Assembly: GCA_025094145.1 (NCBI GenBank)
Contig: JALLLS010000002.1
Span: forward strand, 434,001-498,000
Reading direction: 5' to 3'
Length of the DNA stretch: 64,000 bases
DNA from: Spinellus fusiger
Lineage: Eukaryota; Mucoromycota; Mucoromycetes; Mucorales; Phycomycetaceae
Part shown: positions 21,101-30,609 of the stretch, piece by piece
How positions within the stretch are numbered: the first letter of the stretch is position 1
How the letters are laid out: each line of letters begins with the position of its first letter
Notes under the pieces: model-generated
Databases searched by the model: none
What the model was told of the DNA's origin: nothing
The model's input: the letters and a program-made list of their open reading frames with translations, nothing else
Program-made: the position numbers and the translations under genes

Positions 21101-22356
21101 GGAAGATGGATATGCTCCTTGAAGTGATAAAGCTCTTGCACAGAATCACGCAACTGATGTTCATAATTAACATCGTGGAAGAATCGTTGTGCTTCAAGAG
21201 CTCTTCCAAGGACAAGGACAAGTTTTCTATCCGTAAATTTGGTCAAGAAGGATAGTTTATCCTTTCTTGTCAGTCTCTTTGCTCTATTCAATCTACTTAC
21301 CACTGCTTCTTTTCCATCAAAAACATCTTTATAGGTGAGGCTATCTTTGACTCGTGTGGTAAGTGTGATGTGTTCCTTGAATGCATGTGCTACTTTAGAA
21401 AGAAGGGCGGCATAAATGGTAGGTGCCTCCTCTTGTGCAAAGGAGTCGTGTAACAAAGATTTGTCCCACGAAAAAGATTGAGATCGCTCTCCTTTTGCTC
21501 TATTTCCAGACTTTAAGCTTAAGTGGGCTATGTCACGTATACTCTCTGCAGAACGCCTTAATGGAATGGACAGAGAAGTAGAGTGGGATCGGTCCAAGTT
21601 CAAATGATCTAACCGTGCAAGGTAATCATCAAACCCTCTTGAATTACTGTCATCGCATGGTTACCTGAGTTACTTACTGGTACTGCGTGATATCGCAGAC
21701 AGTTTGGCTCGCATAGGAGCAGTTGTCTTTGAGAGACGTGATAAAAGACTACTACTGCCAATCATGGGAGAGACACTCTTTCGATTGTCAGGATCTCTTT
21801 CTGTCCACTCTTCTTCTACGACAATGTTGGGCTTTGTTGCTTTGGGATCTTCTGTGCTCATGTCTCTTGGTTTATCCTGGAAGCTATCGTTTGTCCGTAC
21901 ACTAGAATTTGAACGTGTATCATCTGTTTCATTGCATGTTTTGAGAGAGAGAATTGAATTTGTATCGCTGAGGCTTTTTATGCTAAATGGATAGGGTGGT
22001 TTCAGGGGTGCAAAGGCAATAGCACCTTCAGGACGGGCTATCAATCCATGTCCTTCGTAGCTATGAGTGAGGTCTTGGGAAGATTGATTTGAATTTGTAT
22101 CACTCTCTTGACTATTATCGTACGACTGATAGTATTGCTCACGTACTACTTCTGAGGGTGTTGGCTCTGCAGTGTAGGTATCAAACTGGCCTTTATTTCC
22201 ACTTTGATTGAGAATGAGGTTATTATAACCAGATGGTTTATTAGCAGATGTGCTAGTGAATTGTGAGTCGGAATGAGACGACACAGCTAAACTCTGGGTT
22301 TCGGTGGTAATGGTCAGTAGTTGTGTTTCTTCAATGCATTCTGTTGTTTTGAACAT
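18105..22356 (-). CDS. Rho1 guanine nucleotide exchange factor (Rom1/Rom2-type), paralogue 2
   Basis: The start is MFKTTECIEETQLL at 22356. Exon 1 (to about 21675) is a Ser/Thr/Asn-rich region. Exon 2 has a clear DEP-like domain (DVFDGKEAVVSRL; LVLVLGRALEAQRFFHDV) and the Cys motif TRCYSPTC...YCYSPLCP, matching paralogue 1. The DH domain runs from ENMFELIYTEKDFVDDIAYL (about 20650) to GYLTKPTTRLGRYNLILREI (about 20130). A PH domain (about 19850-19560) follows, then CNH (about 19350-18107) with IQWEGAPTAFAFQFPYVIAF and a final exon GELVQVIPG...ELKHIC. A 55-nt intron near 19905-19870 removes an apparent frame change before the PH domain. The gene looks intact. Compared with paralogue 1 it has diverged in the N-terminus and loops. 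Likely role: Rho1 activation in cell-wall signalling. Confidence 0.88.
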
Positions 22357-25300
22357 GTTGCAGTAGATTTACTTTTATTGTCATAAAGGTCAAGCGATAG
22401 CGTGACTTTGAGCAAACCTGTTGCCTTCACAATAATAAGCAAAGTGATTGTTGAATGAAGAAAGAAAAGAGAAAGAGAAATAGGAGTTGATTGAAACCAA
22501 GAATATATATTTATATATATATATATATCTAGATCTATATACGTGTGTGAGTATTTGTATATTTGTATATTTGTGTGTGCGTGTGTGTGCGTGTGTGTGC
22601 GTGTGTGTATGCGTATGCGTGTGCTTGTGCTTGTGTATGCATATGAAGAGGTATGTGAATAGGTGTGGGTGTGGATATAAAAGTGTTTTTATATGTACGT
22701 CCATCTCCATAGGATTAAAGGTAAAGATAAAGTTGTAAGTATGTGGGTGTGGGTAAGTATAAAGCTGAGTAAGTGTGTGTGTGTGTGTGTGTGTGTGAAT
22801 TCACAGAAATACATGTCTAAATACACTGCTTAAATACATACATACTTACACTACTTACTTATACTACTTACATGAATAAATACCAATACAAATGTATAGC
22901 CATGTATAAGTGTAGATGTATTTATGTAAAAGGGTTAATCTTTGATTAGAAAGGGGGAAACTTGGAAGTAACTGCCTGATACATAAACGCCCACGAAAAA
23001 GGGTTGGCCCTACCTTTGGTTCGAATTTTTTCTAGCGTTTATTCTGTAGAGAACCAAAAGATACTTTGCATCATTAATAAAGGTGCTATAACAAGTAATC
23101 TTCTTCTGTTTCCTTACATGCTCCAAATCTCTTTCTACTTCACTGCACAAGCACACTAAGTAAAAGACTGCATAAATAGCATTGGATTTCCGCACTATTC
23201 ATACAACAGAACAATATTAAAATTAAAACAATGAAAACTCTATCAAACTTATTCATACGGGCTCTAATAGAATTTACATTGTTGTAGTATTTACTATTTT
23301 CACTGATCTCTTTTTAGCGGAGCAACTTTTGAGCATAATCGAGCTTAAAATAATCAATGATATGAGCTTCAGGGGAGAAATAACACTATTTACCCCATAT
23401 TATTCAGTTCTTTATAGCCTTGATTTATGTACTGTCTAAGTGTTTCAGTCGTGCTGTAATAAAACACCTCATCTGGGCCTTTATTGTATAGTTGATATTA
23501 TATTAACTAGTATTCTATATATTTACAAAAACATATATTATTATCACTCTACTTATTTTTTATATTAGTAGCTTATTGGTAGTGATTATTACTCTTTGAA
23601 GAATTCACTTTACAGTACAATTACTTTATTCGAGGACAGTATTAATCAATCAATTAATTAATTAATTAATAATAATATATTCATTATAAATAAATACATT
23701 AGATAGTAGATAAACACTTCCTAACTTAAATTAGCATGGTATTGTAGTAAAAAAACAAATTTATTGTGTTTATCATCTCAAGACAACCAGTATTTATTTG
23801 CTAAAGACAATACAATCTGTTTTGTTCTTTTTTATTTGAGATTTACTCATATTATTATATGTCTATGAGTTTGTTAGAGCAGTGACTCCATCATTCAATT
23901 AATGAATAAAAGAGCATCCTTCAAAAAGAATGAAACAATCCTATGACAAGTATTCATACTTAATGTGTCTAAAATTCATATCCAGTATAACCTGATACCA
24001 ACCTTTTTTTATAGTGAATTAAATAATATTATTTTTAATAATAAATCATCACTATACTCTATTATTAACACCAAGTTTGTTTGTGTAGGTAATGTCATCC
24101 AAAAGGCATATCTAATTTTAGTCTCAAAGTAGGTTGGCTGTCATCATTGGCAAATAGCTTAACCTTTGACATCTCATGCCAGACAATGAGTTTAATCCCA
24201 TGGAGGGCAGGTTGATTGACAGTTTTATGACAGTGGATAGAGTCTTTTCAAGATAATCGGGGTTGACAGAAAAACCTTATTTATTATGGTCTCAAGTAAA
24301 ACAGTTTTAGTCTAAAAAGACATCAAGCCTGTTTTTATATTTATATCTATCAGACTGGCTCTTTTTTATTCATACTTTTTGTTTTTTAAATGAATGAGGG
24401 GAAACTCCACAACAATACTCTCGTTTTATTATCTGATGATCTTCTGTTATCTGATGATCTTGTCAACAAGAGCAATCTGTGCTTAATAAAACAAGTCAAT
24501 ATTTGATCTGTTGATGACACAGGTGGCACACACAAAAAACATGTGAATGAAGTTGAAAGATGAACACATAATAATATACTTATAAAAGGAAACAAAAAAC
24601 AACACTACTTAACCATACTCTAGTCATTCATTTGTCCTTGAGTATAGATATTAAACATACTTATATTTATCAGTATTTACTCTTTTACTCTAGCCAAGGA
24701 TAAAAGCAATATTATTAGACCTACTCTCCTATTTTGCTCTTTTCCTTTCTCATAATTTAGACTTAGAATTTAAGCTTGAAACTTGTTCCATTGAAACACC
24801 TACTTTGATTATTTTCAGTACAGCATTTCCGGAAATAGATTGCACAAACACACACAAAATAAAACGATGACAGACCCTTTGATAGTGCGGCTGCTAAATT
24901 GTGTCTGTTTGCAAAAGATAAATGGCGTTTATTTCTCGCAAACGGACCTTCGATGCAAGTACATTTTGGCAAGGGCTATATTATGTTGGATACAGTCAGC
25001 GAAAATGATCATAATGATCAAAAACCAACCCATGAAATTTCTTTGGGTGTGTAAATAAATAAATAGACAGAGAGGTTACTGCCAGTTTATCGGAAGACAA
25101 TCTTGGCAAACACACCAAGAACCAGTAATGAATATGCTAATTATTTCTTATATCTCATGGGCCCCACTCAAGTGTTGAGACCTAGAAAAGGTGTTAACAC
25201 CATCTGGACACTCATTTTCAAGAATCTTACATTCACTCTCACATGATATAATTGCTTTAGAAGAAACACATACTGCTACAACATAATTACAACATAGCTT

Positions 25301-25400
25301 TAACTTACCCTTGCAAACTGCCTCAAGTAATTGGACCCCACATTGTGACTTGAAACTTTCAATCGATCTTTAATCTTCACTCCTCTCTAGTCAACTGTCG
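22357..25400. other. Long AT-rich intergenic region
   Basis: This probably includes the promoter of paralogue 2 near 22357-22480. It has AT and GT dinucleotide tracts at about 22500-22625 and 22771-22797 and an ATTA tract at 23651-23672. I see no supported gene in 3 kb. Short frames at 22390-22738 are products of the dinucleotide repeats. Confidence 0.55.
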
Positions 25401-25408
25401 ATGGTTGA

Positions 25409-25790
25409 ATGATAGCAACGGAAGTTACTCATTCTTCTAATCTATTTGAAGCCATAGCGATTTATGTGATTTATGCTCCTGCTCCTGCTCCTGCTATTGA
25501 ACAAAATATATTTCTGCAAAGAATACACACTACTTTTCAATTTGATCAACCACCAAATGATGGCTGTATTCTGTTAGGAGACTTCTGTTGTAAAACTACT
25601 TTCTAAAAAATAAATATTCATCATTTGTGTCGCAAAACAGTCAAAAGAGAAAGGCTACCACATACGTTAGGAAATCGCAAGAAACATCACACTCATTATA
25701 TCATCGATATTCTTGTGTTTCATTATTAGAATATATATCTTATACCATAGTTTTATCGGTGGAATGTCAATATAAAAGAAGTATACAAGT
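25409..25790 (+). pseudogene. LINE-type endonuclease fragment
   Basis: An open frame reads IYVIYAPAPAPA, then a spacer, then GCILLGDFCCKT. The spacing of I-Y-A-P followed by L-G-D-F resembles the apurinic-type endonuclease domain of non-LTR retrotransposons. The downstream bases give a broken continuation (HTLGNRKKHHTHYIIDI), like the PT-x-R...DYI part of that domain. No reverse transcriptase is present. The resemblance is weak and rests on short motifs. Confidence 0.38.
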
Positions 25791-25906
25791 CAATAAATAA
25801 AGAACAGAGTTTTAGCCACACATTAACTGGCTGGATCCCATTGATACTAAAATCAAAGACAACACTATACAAAAAAAAAGGATATAATTACATAATTCTC
25901 CTGATA

Positions 25907-26922
25907 CAGTCACACCCAATTGAATTGAATACTTTTGAAAATAAATTTTAAGACAAAATATATAGGACATGTTCAATATTAAATAAAACACTCCACATTT
26001 GATCTAGAAGCTTCAAACTTAAACTCAACAAAGCTCAACATTTTTAATGATTGAAAATAATAATAATAATAATATAGTTAATATTTTGTATAGCCTTCTT
26101 TGGCATCAATGACTGACTGGCATCTATCTGTCCGTCATACTTTGAATTTATTGCTATGCAAGTTCAATACGAACCCTCTTCCACTCTTCTCCAAGTAGAG
26201 CCTTTAAACCTTCTACATTAGTAATAGATACCTTTCTTTCTTCAATTCGTATTTCCACAGCCCACTAGACATGTTCAATTGGGTTCAAGTCAAGACATTG
26301 TGTGTGATAGGAATCAAAGCCTCGAATCTAATGCGTCTTTCTTCACTATCTAGCATAGGCCCCAATATGACAGCTAGCACACTTGCTCAGTCAATTCATT
26401 TCTCTTTTTATTCTAAAGTCAAGGCGAGAGCGTGCTTTACATAAAAAGATCCAAACACTAACTGATTACAGTAGTTAATAAAGGTGTTTCTACATACATC
26501 AACTTGAATCTTCAACATTTCCAATTTCAGCTGATTATATGGGGCAAATGGACCCTTTCTAATGATCTTTTCCAAGTGTCTGAGGTCCTTCTCACTGGCT
26601 TTTTATGTTTTCCATGACTCCTTAAACGTAATCGTGACCCACGTTCTTTGATGTTTCTAATAATATTTTGAACTATAGACTTTTTCATTTCAACTACACT
26701 TGTAATGACAGTCAATTTTAATCCAGTCTTCAACAGGTAACAAATGCCTTGTAGCTTTTTATCTTCTACTTTATCATATTCTCCACGAGTGTGAGTTTCT
26801 GAAAATGTATATGACATGTTGTGTTGATTTAACACTATTTGGAAAGAAAGAGTTTTATGCAAAAATAATAGTATTGTTTTATGAGGTTTTTGGTAATTAT
26901 TAAATTCAATTGGGCGTGGATG
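25907..26922 (-). mobile_element. Tc1-like element with degenerate ends
   Basis: The left end CAGTCACACCCAATTGAATT (25907) and the right end read inward CATCCACGCCCAATTGAATT (from 26922) are inverted and flanked by TA. It contains a decayed minus-strand transposase. Only 18 bases separate its right TA from the left TA of the MITE at 26943. Confidence 0.75.
26073..26817 (-). pseudogene. Tc1-like transposase remnant
   Basis: The N-terminus starts MSYTFSETHTRGEYDKVEDK and has an HTH-like stretch (VEMKKSIVQNIIRNIKERGS). The C-terminus near 26073-26260 reads EHVWAVEIRIEERK and SVIDAKEGYTKY, the typical end of this family (compare VIDAKGG of T1). The catalytic middle is largely deleted and broken by stops. 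Confidence 0.7.
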
Positions 26923-26942
26923 TATTTATTCAAGGATTGATA

Positions 26943-27694
26943 CAGTTCAAAGTATTTTTAATTTTGGGTGTAAATGCTATTTGCGCATTGAGCATGTTAG
27001 CTACCCTATGAGAGCTTTTGAACAATTAAGATATACATATAAACACTATAAATACCCAAATGAGGGAAGAAAAAATTGAAGAAAAAAGAAACAGAAGGAC
27101 AGGCAAATATAAAACCTCAAATGAGGGAGAAATGATGAGAAATGAGTAGAAATGACAGTAGATGCTAAGTTAAGAATAGACATCCAAAAAGGCCATAATG
27201 CCAGCAAGGAAACCAGGATACCAAAAAAAAAGATAACCATCATCCTATGGTAATCCGAAAACCAATGAGGGATACTTAGAGCAACTTGGACAATCCTGAG
27301 AACACAACTACAGCAACTACACTTGCAGCTTCTGGCTTTTCTAAACGGGTTATGAATGGGTGGTAGAGAAGTCTTTGCACTCCATGATGGTGTTGGTATT
27401 CCTACTCAACACACCCATCAGCAGCCTCAACGAGCAAGCTACCAGATGATGGATCTATTTAGGGTACATCATTGCCTTTGAGAAGCTTATGGAGTCAAGC
27501 CCAAACTAATGTCTATTCTTCATTGTCATTTCTATACATTTCTACTTATTTTTCATTATCTTTTCACTTTTGTATTTGTAGTGTTTATATGTATGTCTTA
27601 ATTGTTCAAAAGCTATGATAAAGTGGCTAATATGCTCAATGTGCAAATAGCATTTACACCTAAAATAATATAAAAAAAAATATACTCTGGACTG
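26943..27694. mobile_element. MITE with inverted repeats over 100 bp long
   Basis: The left end begins CAGTTCAAAGTATTTTTAAT; the right end read inward begins CAGTCCAGAGTATA. After the outer 35 bases both arms share GGTGTAAATGCTATTTG, then CATTGAGCAT, then TTTTGAACAATTAAGA and ATACATATAAACACTA, giving arms of about 115 bp. TA lies on both sides. The 500-bp core has no transposase. The same outer sequence occurs at the left end of the element at 29002, which encodes an HTH transposase fragment and is a plausible relative. Confidence 0.82.
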
Positions 27695-27808
27695 TATGTT
27701 ATGTCTTGATATAAAAACAGTTCGGAATATGAAATATCCAGGTTTGCTTTCTGTTTACTTTATTTACACCAGAGCGTAGCTATATCAATTCTTTACCTTC
27801 ATTACTCA

Positions 27809-28786
27809 ATGTCTATTTCATTCACTGAAGAAGCAAATGACATTAAAAAAGCCTTCACGAATGAAGAAGCAACCATGACTGAACAACCAACCAACACAGA
27901 GAAAATGGACACCAATAAACAGAATTTCAGTGATGAAGATACCCATAAGACTCGTAAAAAAGGGAAACGTGTTGATGAAGACATGCGCAAAACCATCGTA
28001 CATGAACACAAGGTCAATGGACTCACTCAAAAAAAGATAGCTGCCATGGTTGGCATTCACCAAACAACTGTTGGTAAAATATTGAGGAAACATACACTTA
28101 GTACTGGAATTTCACATAAGACTTGTAAAAAGGGAAAACGTGTTGATGAAGACATGCACAACACTGTTGTATATGAACACAAGGTCAATGGACTCAGTCA
28201 AAGGAAGATAGCTGTCATGGTTGGTGTTTGCCAATCGACTGTTGGTAAAATATTGAAGGAGAATACACTTAGTACTGGAATTCCACATAAGACTTGTAAA
28301 AAGGGGAAACGTGTTGATGAAGACATGCACAACACTGTTGTATATGAACACAAGGTCAATGGACTCAGTCAAGAGAAGATAGCTGCCATGGTTGGCATTC
28401 ACCCGACAACTGTTGGTAAAATATTGAGGAAACATACACTTAGTACTGGAATTCCACATAAGACTTGTAAAAAGGGAAAACGTGTTGATGAAGACATGCG
28501 CAAAACCATCGTACATGAATACAAGGTCAATAGACTCAGCCAAAGGAAGATAGCTGCCATGGTTGGCATTGGTTTATCGACTGTTTGCAATATCTTGAAG
28601 GCATCCAGGAAGAATGAAAGTCTTGAACCTACAAAAGATATCGAGACCAAGTCCATAATTACCAATGAAGTTGAGCCAAACTCACAAGTGGAATCACAGC
28701 TCACTACAGACAATGAAGAGATTAAGCAGGAGCATGATCAATCCGGCTGTACAGTCCACCTTTTACAGGCCAATGATGAGACTTGA
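27809..28786 (+). CDS. Protein of four tandem HTH domains, no catalytic domain
   Basis: An intact, intronless frame of 325 codons. Residues 1-45 are an acidic leader. Four units of 57 residues then begin at base 27944, 28115, 28286 and 28457 (spacing exactly 171 nt). Each has HKT-[CR]-KKGKRVDEDM, a first helix (VVYEHKVNG), then LSQRKIAAMVG / IHQTTVGKIL, a standard homeodomain-like HTH of the type at the N-terminus of Tc1/mariner and IS630 transposases. A linker HTLSTGIP joins units. Residues about 270-325 form an acidic Glu/Asp/Asn-rich tail. No DDE domain follows. Units 2 to 4 are nearly identical in DNA, so the array grew recently by in-frame duplication. KKGKR could serve as nuclear signals. 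It is probably a DNA-binding protein derived from a transposase; the function is unknown to me. Confidence 0.85.
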   Translation: MSISFTEEANDIKKAFTNEEATMTEQPTNTEKMDTNKQNFSDEDTHKTRKKGKRVDEDMRKTIVHEHKVNGLTQKKIAAMVGIHQTTVGKILRKHTLSTGISHKTCKKGKRVDEDMHNTVVYEHKVNGLSQRKIAVMVGVCQSTVGKILKENTLSTGIPHKTCKKGKRVDEDMHNTVVYEHKVNGLSQEKIAAMVGIHPTTVGKILRKHTLSTGIPHKTCKKGKRVDEDMRKTIVHEYKVNRLSQRKIAAMVGIGLSTVCNILKASRKNESLEPTKDIETKSIITNEVEPNSQVESQLTTDNEEIKQEHDQSGCTVHLLQANDET

Positions 28787-29001
28787 ACTTATCCTATAAA
28801 TAATTGTGTTTGATCTTATCTTTATTGGTGAATATGAATATTAAACTATATTCTACTATCTACAATGAAGTCAGAGTAGTAGTTTATTACTAAGAATGGC
28901 AATAGAAGTATGCTTCGAAATATAGAAGTATGCTTCGAAATATAGAAGCAATAGTACATTAGCAAGCCATATAAAGTCCACCCATAAATACGATAGTGCT
29001 A
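28787..29001. other. 3' flank of the four-HTH gene with short tandem repeat
   Basis: Contains two direct copies of AGAAGTATGCTTCGAAATAT at about 28904-28944. Otherwise AT-rich and non-coding. It ends at the TA flanking the next element. Confidence 0.55.
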
Positions 29002-29809
29002 CAGCTCAAAGTATTTTTATTTTTATTTTTGGGTGTTTAGTTGCTATTCACGCATTGAGCCTAATAATCACCTTATGATAGCTTCTGAGCAATTAAGATA
29101 TATAGTTCCATGCAATCAATGAGTGGATGGCTAACCAATTTTTTATTTATATTTGAAAAATAAAATAGAGGTCTTTTTCTTCTCTCTTATAACTTATTCA
29201 AGAAATGACTCCAAGCAATGAAAATCAGCCAAGTCTTAGCCAAGAATATAAAGATAGTCTTAGAGAGCATGATATATTTATTAGAGGTCAGACCATAGGA
29301 CAATGGAAAAGACATGCTACTTATCAAGAGATTTCTGACAGTATTGACATCCCAAAGAGCACAGTGGGCAAGAGTGTCCAATTGTATAAAAACAAAGGCA
29401 TAAATCGACCCAGAATGCATATAGAAAGACTTGAAGAGGTGTCATCTACTTCAAAACTGGCTATCGTTTTGTCTATTCGCAGAAACCCTATGCAAATAAT
29501 TACACTTCATTTAAGAGATATGAATGATGTGAAAACAAGGCTGTTTGGTCTGATGAGTCCCGCTTTACAGTTGTGGGCAATGATAAAGGGACTAGAGTGA
29601 TTAAAAATAAAGACTCTATTACAAAGCACTGAGTAATATTTTTATAATAAGAATATAGACAATCATCTAAAGAACAACCATTACAAACATTGTGTTATTT
29701 CATGAATCTTTTATTATGAACATCTTAAACTGATAGATGTACCTTTATTTCTCAAAATAGAAAATAGAAAAATAAAATTTTCTGTCTACTCACTTATTAC
29801 TTGGGACTG
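29002..29809 (+). mobile_element. Tc1-like element sharing ends with the MITE
   Basis: The left end CAGCTCAAAGTATTTTTATT is followed by about 90 bp close to the MITE arm (GGGTGT, CGCATTGAGC, GAGCAATTAAGATATA). The right end read inward is CAGTCCCAAGTA. TA flanks both sides. The right end has lost the long inner repeat. The element is 808 bp and encodes a truncated transposase. Confidence 0.72.
29205..29612 (+). pseudogene. Tc1-like transposase with internal deletion
   Basis: The frame opens MTPSNENQPSLSQEYKDSLR and contains a full first HTH (RGQTIGQWKRHATYQEISDS then IPKSTVGKSVQLYK). After about 90 residues it jumps to the region of the first catalytic Asp, which is readable only in another frame (AVWSDESRFTVVGNDKGTRV, about 29535-29598). 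The second Asp and the Glu are absent. Confidence 0.75.
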
Positions 29810-29985
29810 TATGTGTGGATAGAAAACTCGTGGAATTCACAGTTTCCGTTGATAGATATACAAATATTATGCTTTAGCACAACTCGATTTTCAAATCACA
29901 GGTTGAATCAATTCCATGTGAAAACCAGTTATAAAACAGAAATAGTATAAGAAAAAGGTCAACTCGTCTTTATTTTATTTTCTTC

Positions 29986-30311
29986 ATGGAACGTACTCTG
30001 AAGATTGTAGCAGTGAGAAGCTCAATCACTGGTATTGAATGGAAACTGGGTTGTCTCTATCAGGACATACATCTTCAACAGTCAATTGTGAAAGGTTTGC
30101 AATATACCTTGAGGAAAGATCCAGAGTTACCCCAGTGTTGCATAACTATTATTCAAATGAAGATACTCCTGCTGTGGAAAACCGGAATGCCAATAGCTTA
30201 CTTTTATTTCGTAGAATGAAGCTTTTGATCTTTACTAATCAACAACAATCAGACAAACGGCTAGCTAGTAGTAGCAAATCCACCAAAACATCAGAAAGTA
30301 ATCTGGTGTAA
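29986..30311 (+). pseudogene. Fanzor-family fragment (RuvC region), second copy
   Basis: Two overlapping frames are visible. The one from 30039 reads VNCERFAIYLEERSRVTPVL and, further on, FRRMKLLIFTNQQQSDKRLA. That pattern (RF-x-x-YL-x-E, then FR-x-x-K...N-x-x-x-S-[DE]-x-R-L) resembles the central part of the multicopy Fanzor/TnpB-like proteins of Mucorales as I recall them. There is no zinc ribbon or NRDxN motif downstream. It lies about 100 bp upstream of a family A right-end fragment (30415-30569). The assignment is tentative. Confidence 0.4.
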
Positions 30312-30414
30312 TTATCACTGCACTAAACCAAGATACACGTAAGTCTCTTTTTTTTGGAACCATACTACATTTCTATACTATATTTTCCCCAAAGATGCAC
30401 CAATACTTTCTGAA

Positions 30415-30569
30415 GATAGTGTAGCTATTGCTAGGATAGGCAGATAGAGTTTGAAATATCTTATTTAGACAGTAAAAATGCCCTTTTTAAACACATTAGC
30501 CAATTAGAGTAATAGTGTTATTTTATTGTCCGTGTATTTACTTTTATATCCCAAAAATCTTTAGGTGTG
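30415..30569. mobile_element. Family A right-end fragment (A4)
   Basis: From about 30415 the sequence matches the last 150 bp of A3 (shared TAGAGTTTGAAAT, TTTAAACACATTAGCCAAT) and ends AAATCTTTAGGTGTG/TA at 30569. No matching left end is found within the preceding 700 bp, so the copy is truncated or the left end has been replaced. Confidence 0.7.
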
Positions 30570-30609
30570 TAAGGCATACACTATTTTCACTTATTATTGT
30601 CGCGCTTTT

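Noticed and set aside
24110..24260. SINE or tRNA-like block with A-box and B-box resemblance
   Set aside because: B-box match is only about 7 of 11 bases and no cloverleaf forms; no second copy seen.
28112..28543. Antisense open frames (up to 143 codons) opposite the four-HTH gene
   Set aside because: They repeat with the same 171-nt period because they mirror the sense repeats; hydrophobic shadow sequence with no start context.
27944..28612. 171-nt periodic repeat as a CRISPR array or satellite
   Set aside because: The period is a coding protein domain kept in frame, with no spacers; CRISPR is not expected in a fungus.
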